64,000 bases of DNA from Shinella sp. UYSO24 (GCA_902167985.1 CABHNZ010000003.1:124001-188000); one strand, 5' to 3'. Positions 30,512-40,690 are shown, counted from the first letter of the stretch. Made by a program: numbers and translations. The notes: a model not told the origin generated them from the letters alone.

Positions 30512-32760
30512 GTGAGACTTTCAATACGCAATATCCTTATTTCCTCTGTCATCGCCTTGAGCGTCGTCGCCGTCGGCCTGACGTCCATGCTTGTTGTTCA
30601 GCATGGGCGAGAGCTCAACCGCACCCGCGAGATGGCGAGGCTTGCAGATCTCGATGCCGCCTTGTTCGATGCACTTCTGGGCATGCGTGGAGAACGCGGG
30701 GGCATCGCCAGCGCATTGAAGGCCGAACCGTCCGAGATGGCGTCCACACGCAAGAACATCAATGATGGCCGTACCTCTGCCGATGCCGCGATGGCGCAGT
30801 TGCAATCCGTCATCAAGGATCTCGCTCCGGACACGCTGGCCAGATCGATCGAGCCGATCGCCTCTTCCTACACGACATGGACAACCACCCGCGCAGGGCT
30901 CGATGCCGCACTGGCGCAAGCCGTCAAGGATCGTGACCTGCAAGCCGGGCAGAACCTTCTCGGACAGGCCGATCGGCTGATATCGCAGCTTTCGGACGCC
31001 GCGCAGAAAGTCGAAAGCACCATTGATGCCCGAGGCCCGGCAATGATGGTCTTCACCCAGCTACGCTCGCTCGCCTGGACGGCACGCACGGAACTCGGCA
31101 CGGCAAACAGTGTCCTTATCAACGGTCTGATCACCGGCCGTCCCGCATCGCCGAGCGACCTGGCCGATATTGCCGTGCGCGATGCGAAGATAAGGCTCGC
31201 CTGGCAGGAAATCGGCCTGATCGTCGCCGGCGAAGGCATGCCGGACAGTATCACAAAGCTCTATGAGACCGCCCAGCAGACATATTTCGGCGGCCCCTAT
31301 GCCGATCAGCGCGCCGCTGCCATCCGCGCCTATCAGTCTGGCAAGCCATTCGAGATGACGGTCGATGACTGGCGCAAGCCGGCGACCCCGGCCCAGGCAT
31401 CCGTCGCAGATATCGCCTCGGCTGCCCTTGCCGAAATGAAGGCGCGCACCGCCGCGGAAGCAGACATGGCACTCACGGCGATCATTGGCTACGGCATTGC
31501 CGCCATCCTGGCCTTCGCGCTGGCGGTCGCCGTTATTCTGACCATCGTCTTTCGCATCGCGAACCCGATCACCAGCCTGACCGCCCTCATGCGCCGTCTT
31601 TCCGAGGGTGATCTTGCGATCACCGTGGATGGCACCGGCCGCAACGACGAAATCGGCGATATTTCCCGTGCTGTCGAAGTCTTCCGCGAAGCCGCCCTGC
31701 GCAACCGGGCGCTGGAAGCGGATGCCGAGCGTGCGCGCCAGCATGCCGAGATCCAGCGCGTCGAGATCCAGGAACGCGCGGAAGCCGATGCGAACATGCG
31801 CCTGACACGTGCCACGTCCGGCCTTGCCGGAGGCCTTCGCCGTCTCGCCGTCGGCGACATGCTGTGCGAAATCGACGAGACCTTCTCCGAACAGTTCGAG
31901 GCCCTGCGCCACGATTTCAACCTTTCGGTCCGACAGCTTCGGTCCGCAATGGAAGGCGTCAGTCGTTCTGCCCGCAACGTCAATGGCGGCAGCGAAGAGA
32001 TCTCGACCGCCTCCGACCAGCTTGCCAAGCGCACCGAACAGCAGGCGGCCTCGCTGGAAGAGACGGCCGCGGCTCTCGAAGAGGTGACGACCAATGTGCG
32101 CCAGACGGCCGAGCGCGCCGGCGAAGCCCGCGCAATGGTACGACATGCGAGCGAGAAGGCCGACAAATCCGGCGAGATCGTCGCAAGCGCCGTCGACGCC
32201 ATGGGTAAGATCGAAACTGCCTCGCATCAGATCAGCCAGATCATCGGCGTGATCGACGAGATTGCCTTCCAGACCAATCTTCTGGCGCTGAATGCCGGTG
32301 TCGAGGCTGCTCGCGCCGGTGAAGCCGGCAAGGGCTTTGCGGTCGTGGCCCAGGAAGTGCGCGAACTCGCCCAGCGTTCGGCCAATGCGGCAAAGGAAAT
32401 CAAGCACCTGATCGGCAATTCCGAGATGGCCGTCAACCAGGCGTCGTGCTCGTCAACGAGACCGGCAGCGGTCTGCGCGAAATCGCCGAACTCGTGCGCT
32501 CGATCAACGCCCATATAGAATCGATCGCCGTCGCGGCGCGCGAACAGTCCTCCGGTCTTTCCGAGATCAATACCTCGGTCAATCACATGGACCAGATGAC
32601 CCAGCAGAATGCCGCCATGGTGGAAGAGATGAATGCCGCCGGCATGGGGCTTGCAGAAGAGAGCGGCCGCCTTGCGGAGCTTCTCGCCCGCTTCCGGGTT
32701 GCTGCCGGCCAATCGGCAGCGGCCACCGGCAATCACCGGAACGGCGGTCGCGCCGCATAG
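30512..32760 (+). CDS. Methyl-accepting chemotaxis protein (frameshifted)
   Basis: Chemoreceptor of about 749 residues. I chose the GTG at 30512 ([19 protein letters not shown]) because a G-rich ribosome site precedes it; a GTG at 30464 is possible. First membrane helix about residues 7-30, a periplasmic helical sensor region (about 31-320), second membrane helix ([20 protein letters not shown]), HAMP domain, and the signalling tip with the same [20 protein letters not shown] as the first receptor. Near 32443 a G seems lost: CAGGCGTCG should be CAGGGCGTCG to continue as [13 protein letters not shown]. Unlike the receptor at the left edge it ends in NGGRAA with no WxxF tether. No chemotaxis operon is nearby. 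Confidence 0.92.
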
Positions 32761-32772
32761 GCACGAAATCAC

Positions 32773-32804
32773 GGTCGGCCGGTGAATTTGCTCGCCGGCC
32801 GATC
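32773..32804 (+). terminator. Hairpin after the second chemoreceptor gene
   Basis: TCGGCCGG (32775-32782) pairs with CCGGCCGA (32795-32802), extended by one wobble and one G-C pair to about ten pairs around a 12-base loop, 12 bases after the stop codon. No T-run follows, so it is a stem-loop terminator candidate rather than a textbook one. Confidence 0.55.
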
Positions 32805-32974
32805 CTCCCACCTTCGGCTTCCGATCCCTCTTTGCAACACTTCACGGATTTTCTGGTGATCCGCGGCGTAAAGATTGGATTCAGTATTTTCCGGTAAGCT
32901 CCCGTTAGCAATTTCCATGAACTTGCGTCGTCGGCGCGCATTGGCCGAAGACTGTGTCTTGCGTACGGGTTGTC

Positions 32975-34188
32975 ATGCGTGTCTCGGCTGTCTCTTTCGT
33001 TCTTCTCTGCGGTCTTGCGACCGCCAGTTGCTCGTCCGGCGGGATAGAAACCGCGTCCATCACGCCGACGCCGCCGGCGTCCGTCAAGACGGGCCGAATT
33101 GGCCTGCCCCAGACGTCCGGCCAGATGGCGATGGCAGCTCCTATCGCAACTCCAATGCCGGCTTCCGGCCTGCCGCAACAGGATGTCGGCATGTCGTCGC
33201 GGGCGCCCTCCGGCGCCTCGCCGCGTGCCCCCCACCAGAATGAGCAGGAAGTCCTCGCATGGCAGGGCCCAGGCCCCGGATCTCCAGCCTTCGGCGCCGT
33301 CGACCGCGCCATGGAACGCCCCGCCCAGCACCCGACGGGCCGCCCGGTGGACAATGCCATGGACCGCACTCTCGGCATGCCCATGCGACCGGCAGACCGA
33401 TCGCCTCGCTTTCGGCACCGCATCCGGAGCCGGGCGGGATCACGCCCGTCGCCCTGCCCTCGATGCGCCCTTCGCTTCCGACGGTCGAGGGCGACCGCAT
33501 GCGGATCTACAGCCACCGTTTCCGCGATGCCAAGCCAATCAATTTCGGCCACGCATCGCCCCGCGCGCTTGCCGTTCACGGTGTCGACGTGTCGCGCTGG
33601 CAGGGTGATATCGACTGGCGCGTGCTGCGCCAGCAGGGCGCCAACTTCGCCTATATCAAGGCGACGGACGGCGGCGACCATACCGACCCGATGTTCATGA
33701 AAAACTGGCGAGGCGCGAAGGAAGCGGGCATCAAACACGGTGCCTACCATTTCTTCTACTGGTGCCGTACGGCGGGCGAACAGGCCGACTGGTTCATTCG
33801 CAATGTGCCGCGCGAACGCGACGCGCTGCCGCCCGTCATCGATGTCGAATGGAATGGCGATTCCGCCTGCAAGATCAAGCTGACCCGCGCCCGCGTGCTG
33901 GAAAAGATGCAGGTCTTCCTCGACAAGGTTGAGCGCTATTACGGCAAGCGGCCGATCATCTATACCGCGCCTGACTTCTACCGCGACAATCTCGAGGGCG
34001 AGCTTTTGAACTATCCGTTCTGGCTCCGCTCGGTGGCAGCCCATCCGACCAAGACCTATCCGGGCCGCAAATGGCTATTCTGGCAGTATTCCGGCTCCGG
34101 CCTCTCGCAGGGCGTAGAAGGCAAGATCGACCTCAACGTCTTTCACGGCAGCGCCGGCGACTGGCATAACTGGATTGCCGAACGCTAA
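32975..34188 (+). CDS. Lipoprotein with glycoside hydrolase family 25 (lysozyme-like) domain (frameshifted)
   Basis: Predicted peptidoglycan muramidase. The N-terminus has a lipoprotein-like signal (VSFVLLCGLATASC), then about 130 residues of Pro/Ala/Met-rich linker, then the GH25 domain. Key GH25 features are HGVDVSRWQGDIDW, FAYIKATDGG, HGAYHFFYWC and the catalytic acids of VIDVEWNG; the domain ends QGVEGKIDLNVFHGS. The frame breaks near 33400 in the linker. Start is the ATG at 32975. Corrected length is about 404 residues. Rhizobia commonly keep one such gene. It may act in cell-wall remodelling; lipid attachment would hold it at the outer or inner membrane facing the periplasm. Confidence 0.87.
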
Positions 34189-34241
34189 GCCCGACCGCAG
34201 CGCTCGGCGGCACATATCGGTCCCATTAGAACGAAACGCCC

Positions 34242-34267
34242 CGCGCCTCTGGAGCTGAACAGGCGCG
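34242..34267. terminator. Stem-loop between convergent lysozyme and HlyD genes
   Basis: CGCGCCT (34242-34248) pairs with AGGCGCG (34261-34267) around a 12-base loop, in the 137-base gap where two genes converge. It is suited to end transcription from either side, but no clear T-run follows. Confidence 0.4.
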
Positions 34268-34325
34268 AGGCGTACGCCTCCTTCCGGATTACCGCTCTCT
34301 TCGGGAAAATCGGAGCCAGGCCCCG

Positions 34326-35389
34326 TTACTTTCCATCAGAAGACGCCGCCCTGCCTTGCGCGAGGTCGACGCTTGCAACAACCGACATGCCAGGGACGAG
34401 CTTGTCGATCTGCGGCTGGTTCGGGTCGATGGCGATCCGGACAGGAATGCGCTGTGCCACCTTGGTGAAGTTGCCGGTGGCGTTATCGGACTTGATGACC
34501 GAAAATTCCGAGCCGGTGGCCGGCGCGAAACGCTCGATCGTGCCGGTGAACCGGCGATGGCCGAGAGCATCGACGGTGAAGGCGACCTTCTGGCCCGCCT
34601 CCATGCCATCGAGCTGACCTTCCTTGAAATTGGCGACAACCCAGACGTCATTGGGCACCAGCGAGCCGATCTGCGTGCCGATCGAGACATATTGGCCAAT
34701 GCGCCCCGTCACTTCGCCGAGCGTGCCATCCTGCGGCGCCGTCACCCGCGTATTCTGCAGATCGATCTCTGCAAGTGCCACCGAGGCCTTGGCGCTTTCG
34801 ACCGTCGCCTCCAGCGAGCGGCGATTGACCACGATCGTATTGAGATCCTGTTCGGCCACGAGTTCGGCGGCCTCCTGCTGATGAACCGTCGCTTGCGCCT
34901 GATCATAGGCGGCGCGGTCCTTTTCGAATTCGCTCTGGGTCGAGACATTGCCCTTCAGAAGCGAAGAGGTGCGCTCGAAGGTGGCGCGGGCAGATTCGAA
35001 CGCCGCATTGGCGCTTTCGACAGCCGCCTTGGCGGAGTTGATCTTGCTTCCGCCGACTTGCGGCTCTGCTCGGAATTATCGAGCGATGCCTCGGCCGATT
35101 CCAGTGTCGCCTTGGCCTGCTCAAGCTTTTGCCGGTAGATCCGGTCGTCGATCTGGACGATCAGGTCGCCCTTCTTGACATTCTGGTAGTCCTGCACCGG
35201 CACCTCGACGATATAGCCCGCCAGTTGCGGCGCCAGCAGCGTGACCTTGCCGCGGACGTAAGCATCGTTGGTTTCTTCCGTCGTGCCGCGAAACGGTGGC
35301 AGGTTCCACGCATAGAGAACGACGAGCACACCGAGCACGCCGATCACGATGGCAGCGTATGTGGAAAGGGAACGAAACACGGAATTCAT
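34326..35389 (-). CDS. Membrane-fusion (HlyD/EmrA) subunit of a second efflux pump (frameshifted)
   Basis: Periplasmic adaptor, about 354 residues after correction. Membrane anchor at residues 10-30 (YAAIVIGVLGVLVVLYAW), then NDAYVRGKVTLLAPQLAGYI and the lipoyl half VPVQDYQNVKKGDLIVQID, a long coiled-coil hairpin, and the C-terminal barrel (GTIERFAPATGSEFSV, NATGNFTKVAQRIPVRI), typical of EmrA-like proteins. The frame breaks near 35050 inside the hairpin. Transcribed after the MFS gene (stop 35429, gap of 39 bases) in the MarR-controlled operon, so here the order is regulator, transporter, adaptor. It is a different protein from the adaptor at 27573. Confidence 0.9.
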
Positions 35390-35428
35390 GACAAAGCTGC
35401 TATCTTGTGAGGTTGGGATCGGAAGGGT

Positions 35429-37253
35429 TCAGGCCTCTACCGTTGCCGGCGTTTTCGGTGCAGGCAGCACGCGATGGCGATTGTCCCATGCAACGTGAAG
35501 AAGAAGCAGGACGATCGCTCCGACCGCGGCAAGGAAGGTGGCATAGAAGGCGTCGTTATAGGCAAGCACATAGGCCTGCTGCTGCACCGCCTTGGCAAAA
35601 GTCGTGGTACCCTGGATCGTATTGTGAAGACTGTCGCGCCGGTCTTGGCATAGGCGCCGACATATTGCTGTATCCGGGTCTCGACGAGCGGATCAGTGGG
35701 CAGAAGGCGCGATGTGATGATCGCTGAATGATACTGTTCGCGCCATGTCACGAAGGTTCCGAAGATGGCGCTGCCGATGAACGCCCCCACCTTCTGCGTG
35801 AACAGAAACACGGCAATGAAGCTCATCAGATAAGGCAGGCCCTTCTTGAGCGCCGCGCCGAAACCGACGGCCATAGCAGGTGGCAGGAAGAGACCGCTGC
35901 CGAAAGCCATCATCCCCTGACTGAGATACATCTGCTCCGGGCGTGTCAGGATGGTCGACTGGCTGTCCATATAGGTGCCGCCGGCGATCAGAAGCAGCGC
36001 GACGAGATGGATCTGTGCCTCGCGGCCGGGCTTGACCACCATGGCGCAGACGATGCCCGACACCACCGTTGCCCCCAGGATGACCCAGTAGAGCCCGGCC
36101 ATCTGGTCGTTGAACAGGCCCAATTGCTTGAAGAAATTGATGACGCCGGTCGACTGTTCCGTGAGCAACATGCGGAAGACCAGAAGTACGCCGGTGAAAT
36201 GCAGCACCTCGCGTGAGAACAGCCACTGGACGTCGATCAGCTTGTTGTTGCGATTGATCTCGATCACGAGCATCACCGTGCCCGAGACGATCGCCGCGAC
36301 CAGCAGCCAGCCAAGCCAGTCGACCTCGAACCACCAATAGAGCCGGCCCATGGTGAAGACGACGGACAGGCAGCCAAGGCAGATCGCCAGGAACCCGTAG
36401 CTGACGTAATCCAGCGGCGCGATGACCTGCGCGCGCGGCGGCGAGGCAAGCGGCAGAAGATAGATGAAGCAAAGCGTCACGAGCGCGAGGCCCAGCTCGA
36501 AAATATAGAGGCCCTGTAGATCGTGGAGATCAAGCAGCGTTGGCGAGATCAGACCCGCAACCGGCGTCGACATGAAGAGCCCGATCAGAGCAAGCGAGAT
36601 GCCGACCGTCAGCTTCTTCTGCGGCGGGAAGATCTCGATCATGTAGAGGAGCGCCATGGAAGAGATCGGCGCGGCCGCGGCGCCTGCGAAGAAACGCAGG
36701 AGAATGGACATGCCAAGATCGTTCACCCACAGATGCGCAAGACTGATCAGAACATAGGGGATGATGGCGATTTCGCAGAAATTGCGGATGCCGTATTGCA
36801 TGCGCAGTTTGAAAAGAATGAGCGCAAGGCTGGCATTGGGGAACAGATAGGCGGCCATCAGCCAGGACGCCTCGTTCTGCGTCGCTTCGAGCGGCCCGGC
36901 GATCTGCGCGAGATTGACGGAGATCAGGCTGGTTCCCAGCCCCTGCATGACACCGGCCACGACGGAAGCAGTGACATAGGCGAGAGCAACAAGCGGCGGC
37001 TTCGGCACGAAGGCAGGGGGTGCCGCCGGCGGGGCGGAAGGCGGAGGAGTTTGTGGGGCACCGGTCTCTGGGGCTGACGTCTTTGGGGCTGATGTCTCTG
37101 GGCCTGACATCTCTGGGCTTGGCGTTTCCGGAGCCACAGTCTCCGAAGCCGCCGATGTCGCACCAGCTGAGATGCTCCGGCGTCGGCCGAGGACGGTTTC
37201 TCATCCTCCGGTTTGCCGATGTCCTCCGTCGCGGTCGCCTTACGCGGGGGCAT
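35429..37253 (-). CDS. MFS efflux transporter, EmrB (DHA2) family, with long Pro/Thr-rich N-terminal tail (two frameshifts)
   Basis: Antiporter of about 608 residues, about 14 membrane segments. The start is the ATG at 37253 (MPPRKATATEDIGKPED), which lies 14 bases inside the end of the MarR gene and so is probably translationally coupled to it. A frameshift near 37160 joins this to a tail with repeated PET-like units (PETPSPEMSGPETSAPKTSA) before the first membrane helix. A second frameshift near 35625 restores the true C-terminus, QGTTTFAKAVQQQAYVLAYN, ending ATVEA at the stop at 35429. Membrane part shows EASWLMAAYLFPNASLAL and FFAGAAAAPISSMALLYM. Pairs with the HlyD gene that follows. Confidence 0.88.
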
Positions 37254-37695
37254 GCACCACCTCTATTTCCGTGGTATTTTCCGACACCCGATCAAGCAGC
37301 GCGATTGCGCCGCGCAATTGCTCCAGATCGATCCCCTGGAACATCTGGCCACGCATATCTGCCGCAAGCGCGCGGACGAGGGCTGCCTGCTCCTGCCCAT
37401 GCGGCGTCAGCGATATAAGTTTCACCCGGCGGTCATTGGCATCCGGCCGTCTCTCGATAAGGCCGTTCTCTTCCATGCGATCGAGAAGCCGCACCATCGT
37501 CGCCTGCTCGACCTCCAGTTCAAAAGCAAGCTCGCTCTGCGTCATCTCCTGCTTCGCCGCCAGCCGAAACAGGGCACGGGCGCGCGGATAGGTCAGGCCG
37601 TGGGCCGTGACCTGCTGATTGAACGTTGTTCTTATCTTGCGGCTGACCTTGGTCAGAGCCTCCAGAAACTCGGAGGCGGCGGGATCGTGTTTCAT
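37240..37695 (-). CDS. MarR-family transcription regulator
   Basis: Regulator of 151 residues. I chose the ATG at 37695 (MKHDPAASEFLEALTK); the frame runs further up but crosses the operator-like palindromes. Winged helix-turn-helix around residues 45-110: TQSELAFELEVEQATMVRLL and GLIERRPDANDRRVKLISLT, the MarR signature with the conserved DxRxxR-type wing. Heads the operon MarR-MFS-HlyD, overlapping the MFS start by 14 bases. Expected to repress the pump until a phenolic or lipophilic effector binds. Confidence 0.92.
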   Translation of the reverse strand: MKHDPAASEFLEALTKVSRKIRTTFNQQVTAHGLTYPRARALFRLAAKQEMTQSELAFELEVEQATMVRLLDRMEENGLIERRPDANDRRVKLISLTPHGQEQAALVRALAADMRGQMFQGIDLEQLRGAIALLDRVSENTTEIEVVHAPA

Positions 37696-37699
37696 GAAT

Positions 37700-37737
37700 T
37701 TAGTTAGCGCACTAAGTTTATGTTGAGCACTAATTAG
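37700..37737. promoter_or_regulatory. Candidate MarR operator
   Basis: Just upstream of the marR-like start are TTAGT-N6-ACTAA (37700-37715) and the perfect palindrome CTAATTAG (37730-37737), in an AT-rich stretch that stands out from the surrounding GC-rich DNA. TTAGT/ACTAA-type half-sites are typical for MarR proteins, and a site at the start codon would block its own operon. Confidence 0.6.
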
Positions 37738-37842
37738 CACACCAAGTAATTCACGACAAGAGCGTCCATCATTCTGCATGGACGAAACAGGCAGGACGCG
37801 CCGGGCCCTTAGAGACGGGACCCGGCGATCGGTTTGTCCGCC

Positions 37843-38061
37843 TTAGCGGCAGACACGCACCGTTTTCACCACAAGGCGGTGATGATGGTAGGTGCGAACT
37901 TTCTTGACGTAGCAATGGCGCGGAGGGTGATGCGGACGGGAGTGATGCGGCGGCCGATGGTTCTCACGCGTGGTAACGACAACCGTGTCTGCCTGCGACT
38001 GCGGCACAAAAGCGAACATCGAGGCCGCAGCCATTACTGCAGCCAGAATTGCATTCTTCAT
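37843..38061 (-). CDS. Small secreted His/Arg-rich protein of unknown function
   Basis: 72 residues from the ATG at 38061, which has AAGAGG ten bases upstream. A clean signal peptide (KNAILAAVMAAASMFAFVP, cleavage after SQA) is followed by a short basic mature part rich in His, Pro and Arg (ENHRPPHHSRPHH) with two cysteines. Similar small secreted proteins occur in rhizobia, but I know no function. The histidine clusters could bind metal; that is only inference. It is a single gene with its own start signals. Confidence 0.75.
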   Translation of the reverse strand: MKNAILAAVMAAASMFAFVPQSQADTVVVTTRENHRPPHHSRPHHPPRHCYVKKVRTYHHHRLVVKTVRVCR

Positions 38062-38159
38062 TCTGATAACCTCTTGGTTTGGCGGGGATATAACGCGCCA
38101 CCCAGTCTGAGGTTCCAATCGAAGGACATATCTCACCGGCATCGCCGGCCAGAGGGCGA

Positions 38160-38948
38160 TCAGCGCAACAGCCCCTGCCCGCCATCGACATAGACCGGCG
38201 TTCCCGTCACATGCCGGGAGCGTGGAGAAGCCAGAAACAGGATCAGCTCGGCAACGTCCTCGCTTCGCCCGGCCTTGCCGTCATTGATCGGAATGTCGCC
38301 TTGCGGAAACTCGACCGGTACGGCGGTCTCCTGCCGGCCACGTACGAGCGTATTGTCATTGATGCTCGTGTCGATCGCGCCCGGGCAGACGGCATTGACC
38401 CGAATGCGATGACGGCCAAGTTCCAGAGCGAGCTGCTGCACCATGGCCACCTGCGCGGCCTTGGTGGCGCTATAGGCCGTCGCGCCGGGCGTCGTGAAAG
38501 TGCGATTGCCATTGATCGACGAGATCACCACGACCGAGCCGCCATGCTTTTTCAGTTCAGGCACGCTTGCATGGAAAGTCAGATAGGTGCCGCGAAGATT
38601 TACTTTGATGGTACGATCCCACTCTTCCGGCGTCAGATCGTCGATCGGCGCCCAGACACCATTGATGCCGGCATTTGCGACGACGATATCGAGCCGCCCG
38701 AAACTCTTGACCAGCCGTTCCACCGCCTGTCGCATCGCTGCGGCATCAGCCACATCCGCATCGAGAGAAATCGCAGCACCACCCGCGTCACGGATCTCGG
38801 CGACAGTCGCGTCTATCTCGCTTCTGGTATGACCGAGAACGCCGACAGAGGCGCCGTTTGCGGCAAGTTTAAGGGCTGCGGCCTTGCCGATGCCTGACCC
38901 AGCGCCCGTGACCAGCGCGACGGTGGATTGCAATTCCCTGAGTGCCAT
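38160..38948 (-). CDS. Short-chain dehydrogenase/reductase (SDR)
   Basis: Classical SDR of 262 residues, intact. Cofactor motif TGAGSGIG (about residues 14-21), NAGINGVW (NNAG-type), catalytic Ser-Tyr-Lys as VVISSING, AYSATKAAQ, and the PG motif CPGAIDTSI; C-terminus ends VTGTPVYVDGGQGLLR. The ATG at 38948 is preferred over 38957 because AGGG lies nine bases upstream of it. Family members reduce ketones or oxidise alcohols; substrate unknown. It stands alone between the small His-rich gene and the HD-domain gene, all on the minus strand but with separate gaps. Confidence 0.9.
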   Translation of the reverse strand: MALRELQSTVALVTGAGSGIGKAAALKLAANGASVGVLGHTRSEIDATVAEIRDAGGAAISLDADVADAAAMRQAVERLVKSFGRLDIVVANAGINGVWAPIDDLTPEEWDRTIKVNLRGTYLTFHASVPELKKHGGSVVVISSINGNRTFTTPGATAYSATKAAQVAMVQQLALELGRHRIRVNAVCPGAIDTSINDNTLVRGRQETAVPVEFPQGDIPINDGKAGRSEDVAELILFLASPRSRHVTGTPVYVDGGQGLLR

Positions 38949-39038
38949 GAGTGCCATCCCTGCCAGAGAAATTCCCGTCTCGGGAAATACCGTTGGGCGA
39001 ACGAGGGATGGCGACCAAGGTTCCCGCAAGATGCAAGA

Positions 39039-39467
39039 TCAGGACGGATATTCGCTGACGAGTATTCTAAGCCCCTCGGCGAATTTCGAACCATCGCCTC
39101 CCATCTGGCGCGTCTGCGCCAGATTGTCTGTAAGATCGGCGCGCTTCACCGGTCGGGCCAGTGGATCGCTGAAGGAACGCCGGACGAAATCGAAATAGTC
39201 CTCGCCATCCCGCTTGCTCATGGCATCAACTGCAGCAATGACCCGGTCGGAAAAACCCTCGGCACGCAGACGTTCAAAGGTCCATCCCGGCCCTTTTTCC
39301 ACCACGTCGTGCAGCCAGGCGACGAGGATCTCATCCTCGCCGGAAACGCTTCCGGCAACCCGGCGGACATGATCGATGAAGGGGCCACCGGTCTTGGACG
39401 ACTGCCCCTCATGTGCCGCCGTGGCAATGGCTATGGCCTTCTCCAACAACGCCGAAGATAGCACCAT
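39039..39467 (-). CDS. Small HD-domain phosphohydrolase, SpoT/MESH1-like
   Basis: 142 residues, intact, start ATG at 39467 with GGGAGG eight bases upstream. The pattern AAHEGQSSKTGGPFIDHVRR and VAWLHDVVEKGPGWT resembles the HD hydrolase part of (p)ppGpp-degrading enzymes, with HD as metal ligands. It lacks synthetase and regulatory domains, so it would be a stand-alone small alarmone hydrolase-like protein or a relative acting on another nucleotide. No partner synthetase is nearby. The activity is inferred from the family only. Confidence 0.75.
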   Translation of the reverse strand: MVLSSALLEKAIAIATAAHEGQSSKTGGPFIDHVRRVAGSVSGEDEILVAWLHDVVEKGPGWTFERLRAEGFSDRVIAAVDAMSKRDGEDYFDFVRRSFSDPLARPVKRADLTDNLAQTRQMGGDGSKFAEGLRILVSEYPS

Positions 39468-39620
39468 GACAGATACCTCCCATTCTTGCGCCGCACTTTA
39501 TAACGGTGCTGAAAAAGGACAACCGCCCGGCGTCGCAGAACGAAGAGGCTCTGCCCGTTGTCAAAAGCGGGCGACCCTGCATAGGTTGGCCGGACAGCAT
39601 ATTGCAGGAAGGAGCATATC

Positions 39621-40193
39621 TTGGAGATCAGACTGTTCACCCCCTCGGATGCCGAGGATCTGGCGCCGCTTCTGGAAGAGATGCAGGCCTATTACGAGGT
39701 CTTCTGCCCGCCACGCGACGAGATCATCGAGACGCTTTCCCACTTGCCGCCCGGCGCCGAAATACTGATCGCACGCACCGACCGCCTGGTCGGCATGGCG
39801 GGTTTCGGTGTGAACTTTCCCGGCCACGGTCTGAAGCCGGGGTTCTTCTTAAAGGATCTCTACGTCCTCGCCTCGGCACGGGGCAGCGGCATTGGCTCGC
39901 GCCTGATGCAGAAACTGGCCGAGCTGGCGGTCGAACGCGGACTGACGCGGATAGACTGGACCGCCAGCAGCAGCAATGAAACGCTACAGCAGTTCTACGG
40001 GGAACTCGGTGGCGAATTGAAGGACGATCGCGTGTTCTTCCGCCTGACCGGCGAAAATTGCTGGCCCTTGCGGCCCGCGACTGACCTGATCTCAGCCGGC
40101 AAACCGGCTGAATTGCTTGTTCATCTGCTCTGCTTCAAGACACGCGTGGCACAGAGTCAGTCAAGTGGCGCAACAACGAGGCGGGTTTCCTAG
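39621..40193 (+). CDS. GNAT-family N-acetyltransferase, TTG start
   Basis: Acetyl-CoA-dependent acetyltransferase. The start is a TTG at 39621: AGGAAGGAG lies seven bases upstream and the protein then begins MEIRLFTPSDAEDLAPLL as GNAT proteins do. Acetyl-CoA motif ASARGSGIGSRLMQKL near residues 90-105, and DLYVLASARG before it. The frame runs to 190 residues but the last 35 look unlike the family and read through a strong hairpin at 40092-40111, so the natural stop was probably a little earlier and a small frameshift near 40060-40080 is likely. Substrate unknown. Confidence 0.8.
   Translation: MEIRLFTPSDAEDLAPLLEEMQAYYEVFCPPRDEIIETLSHLPPGAEILIARTDRLVGMAGFGVNFPGHGLKPGFFLKDLYVLASARGSGIGSRLMQKLAELAVERGLTRIDWTASSSNETLQQFYGELGGELKDDRVFFRLTGENCWPLRPATDLISAGKPAELLVHLLCFKTRVAQSQSSGATTRRVS
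40092..40111 (+). terminator. Hairpin at the end of the acetyltransferase gene
   Basis: TCAGCCGG and CCGGCTGA form a perfect 8-bp stem around CAAA, followed by ATTGCTTGTT. It looks like the terminator of the acetyltransferase gene, although the present reading frame runs through it. Confidence 0.5.
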
Positions 40194-40354
40194 TATTTGT
40201 CAGCCACAAGAACTTGTAGAGATCGATTTTTTGCCCGTTCTACTGCCGAAATTAAGCAGAAACGGATTCACGAATCTCCAGCTTCGCGCTAGGTTCATCT
40301 GCAGAAATTGATTCTCCTGACTCACACTCATGTTCAAACGGAGCCGTTTTGACG

Positions 40355-40573
40355 ATGCAAAGTCATGCCGGTAAGGATAATTACGCGATCGAACACTGGG
40401 CCATGAACCGGGCACACCAGATCGTCATCCATCAGGGAATGAGCCTTGTCGATGCGGCTCAGAGCCTGGATTACAAGCGCACCAACGCGAATACCTACGC
40501 GTTGCGCAAGGCGATCATGGAGTGCCTGCTCGAAGCGCTGAAAGAGGGTCAGCACCCTGCGGCGGCCGAATAG
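40355..40573 (+). CDS. Small protein of unknown function
   Basis: 72 residues from the ATG at 40355; a TTG at 40349, five bases after GGAG, would add two residues. The sequence is predicted helical, with YAIEHWAMNRAHQIVIHQGM and LVDAAQSLDYKRTNANTYAL, neither secreted nor membrane-bound. I do not recognise it. Codon use matches neighbours and the start has a ribosome site, so it is probably real. Confidence 0.5.
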   Translation: MQSHAGKDNYAIEHWAMNRAHQIVIHQGMSLVDAAQSLDYKRTNANTYALRKAIMECLLEALKEGQHPAAAE

Positions 40574-40690
40574 CGCGTATCACCGAAATTTGACAGCGCT
40601 CCTTTCGTGAAGATCGCGGGCGAGGTCGCCATGTCGCCACGCTGTGCTACAGTCTATTGCATATCGCTAAAGCAGTGACTGGATTTGCCG

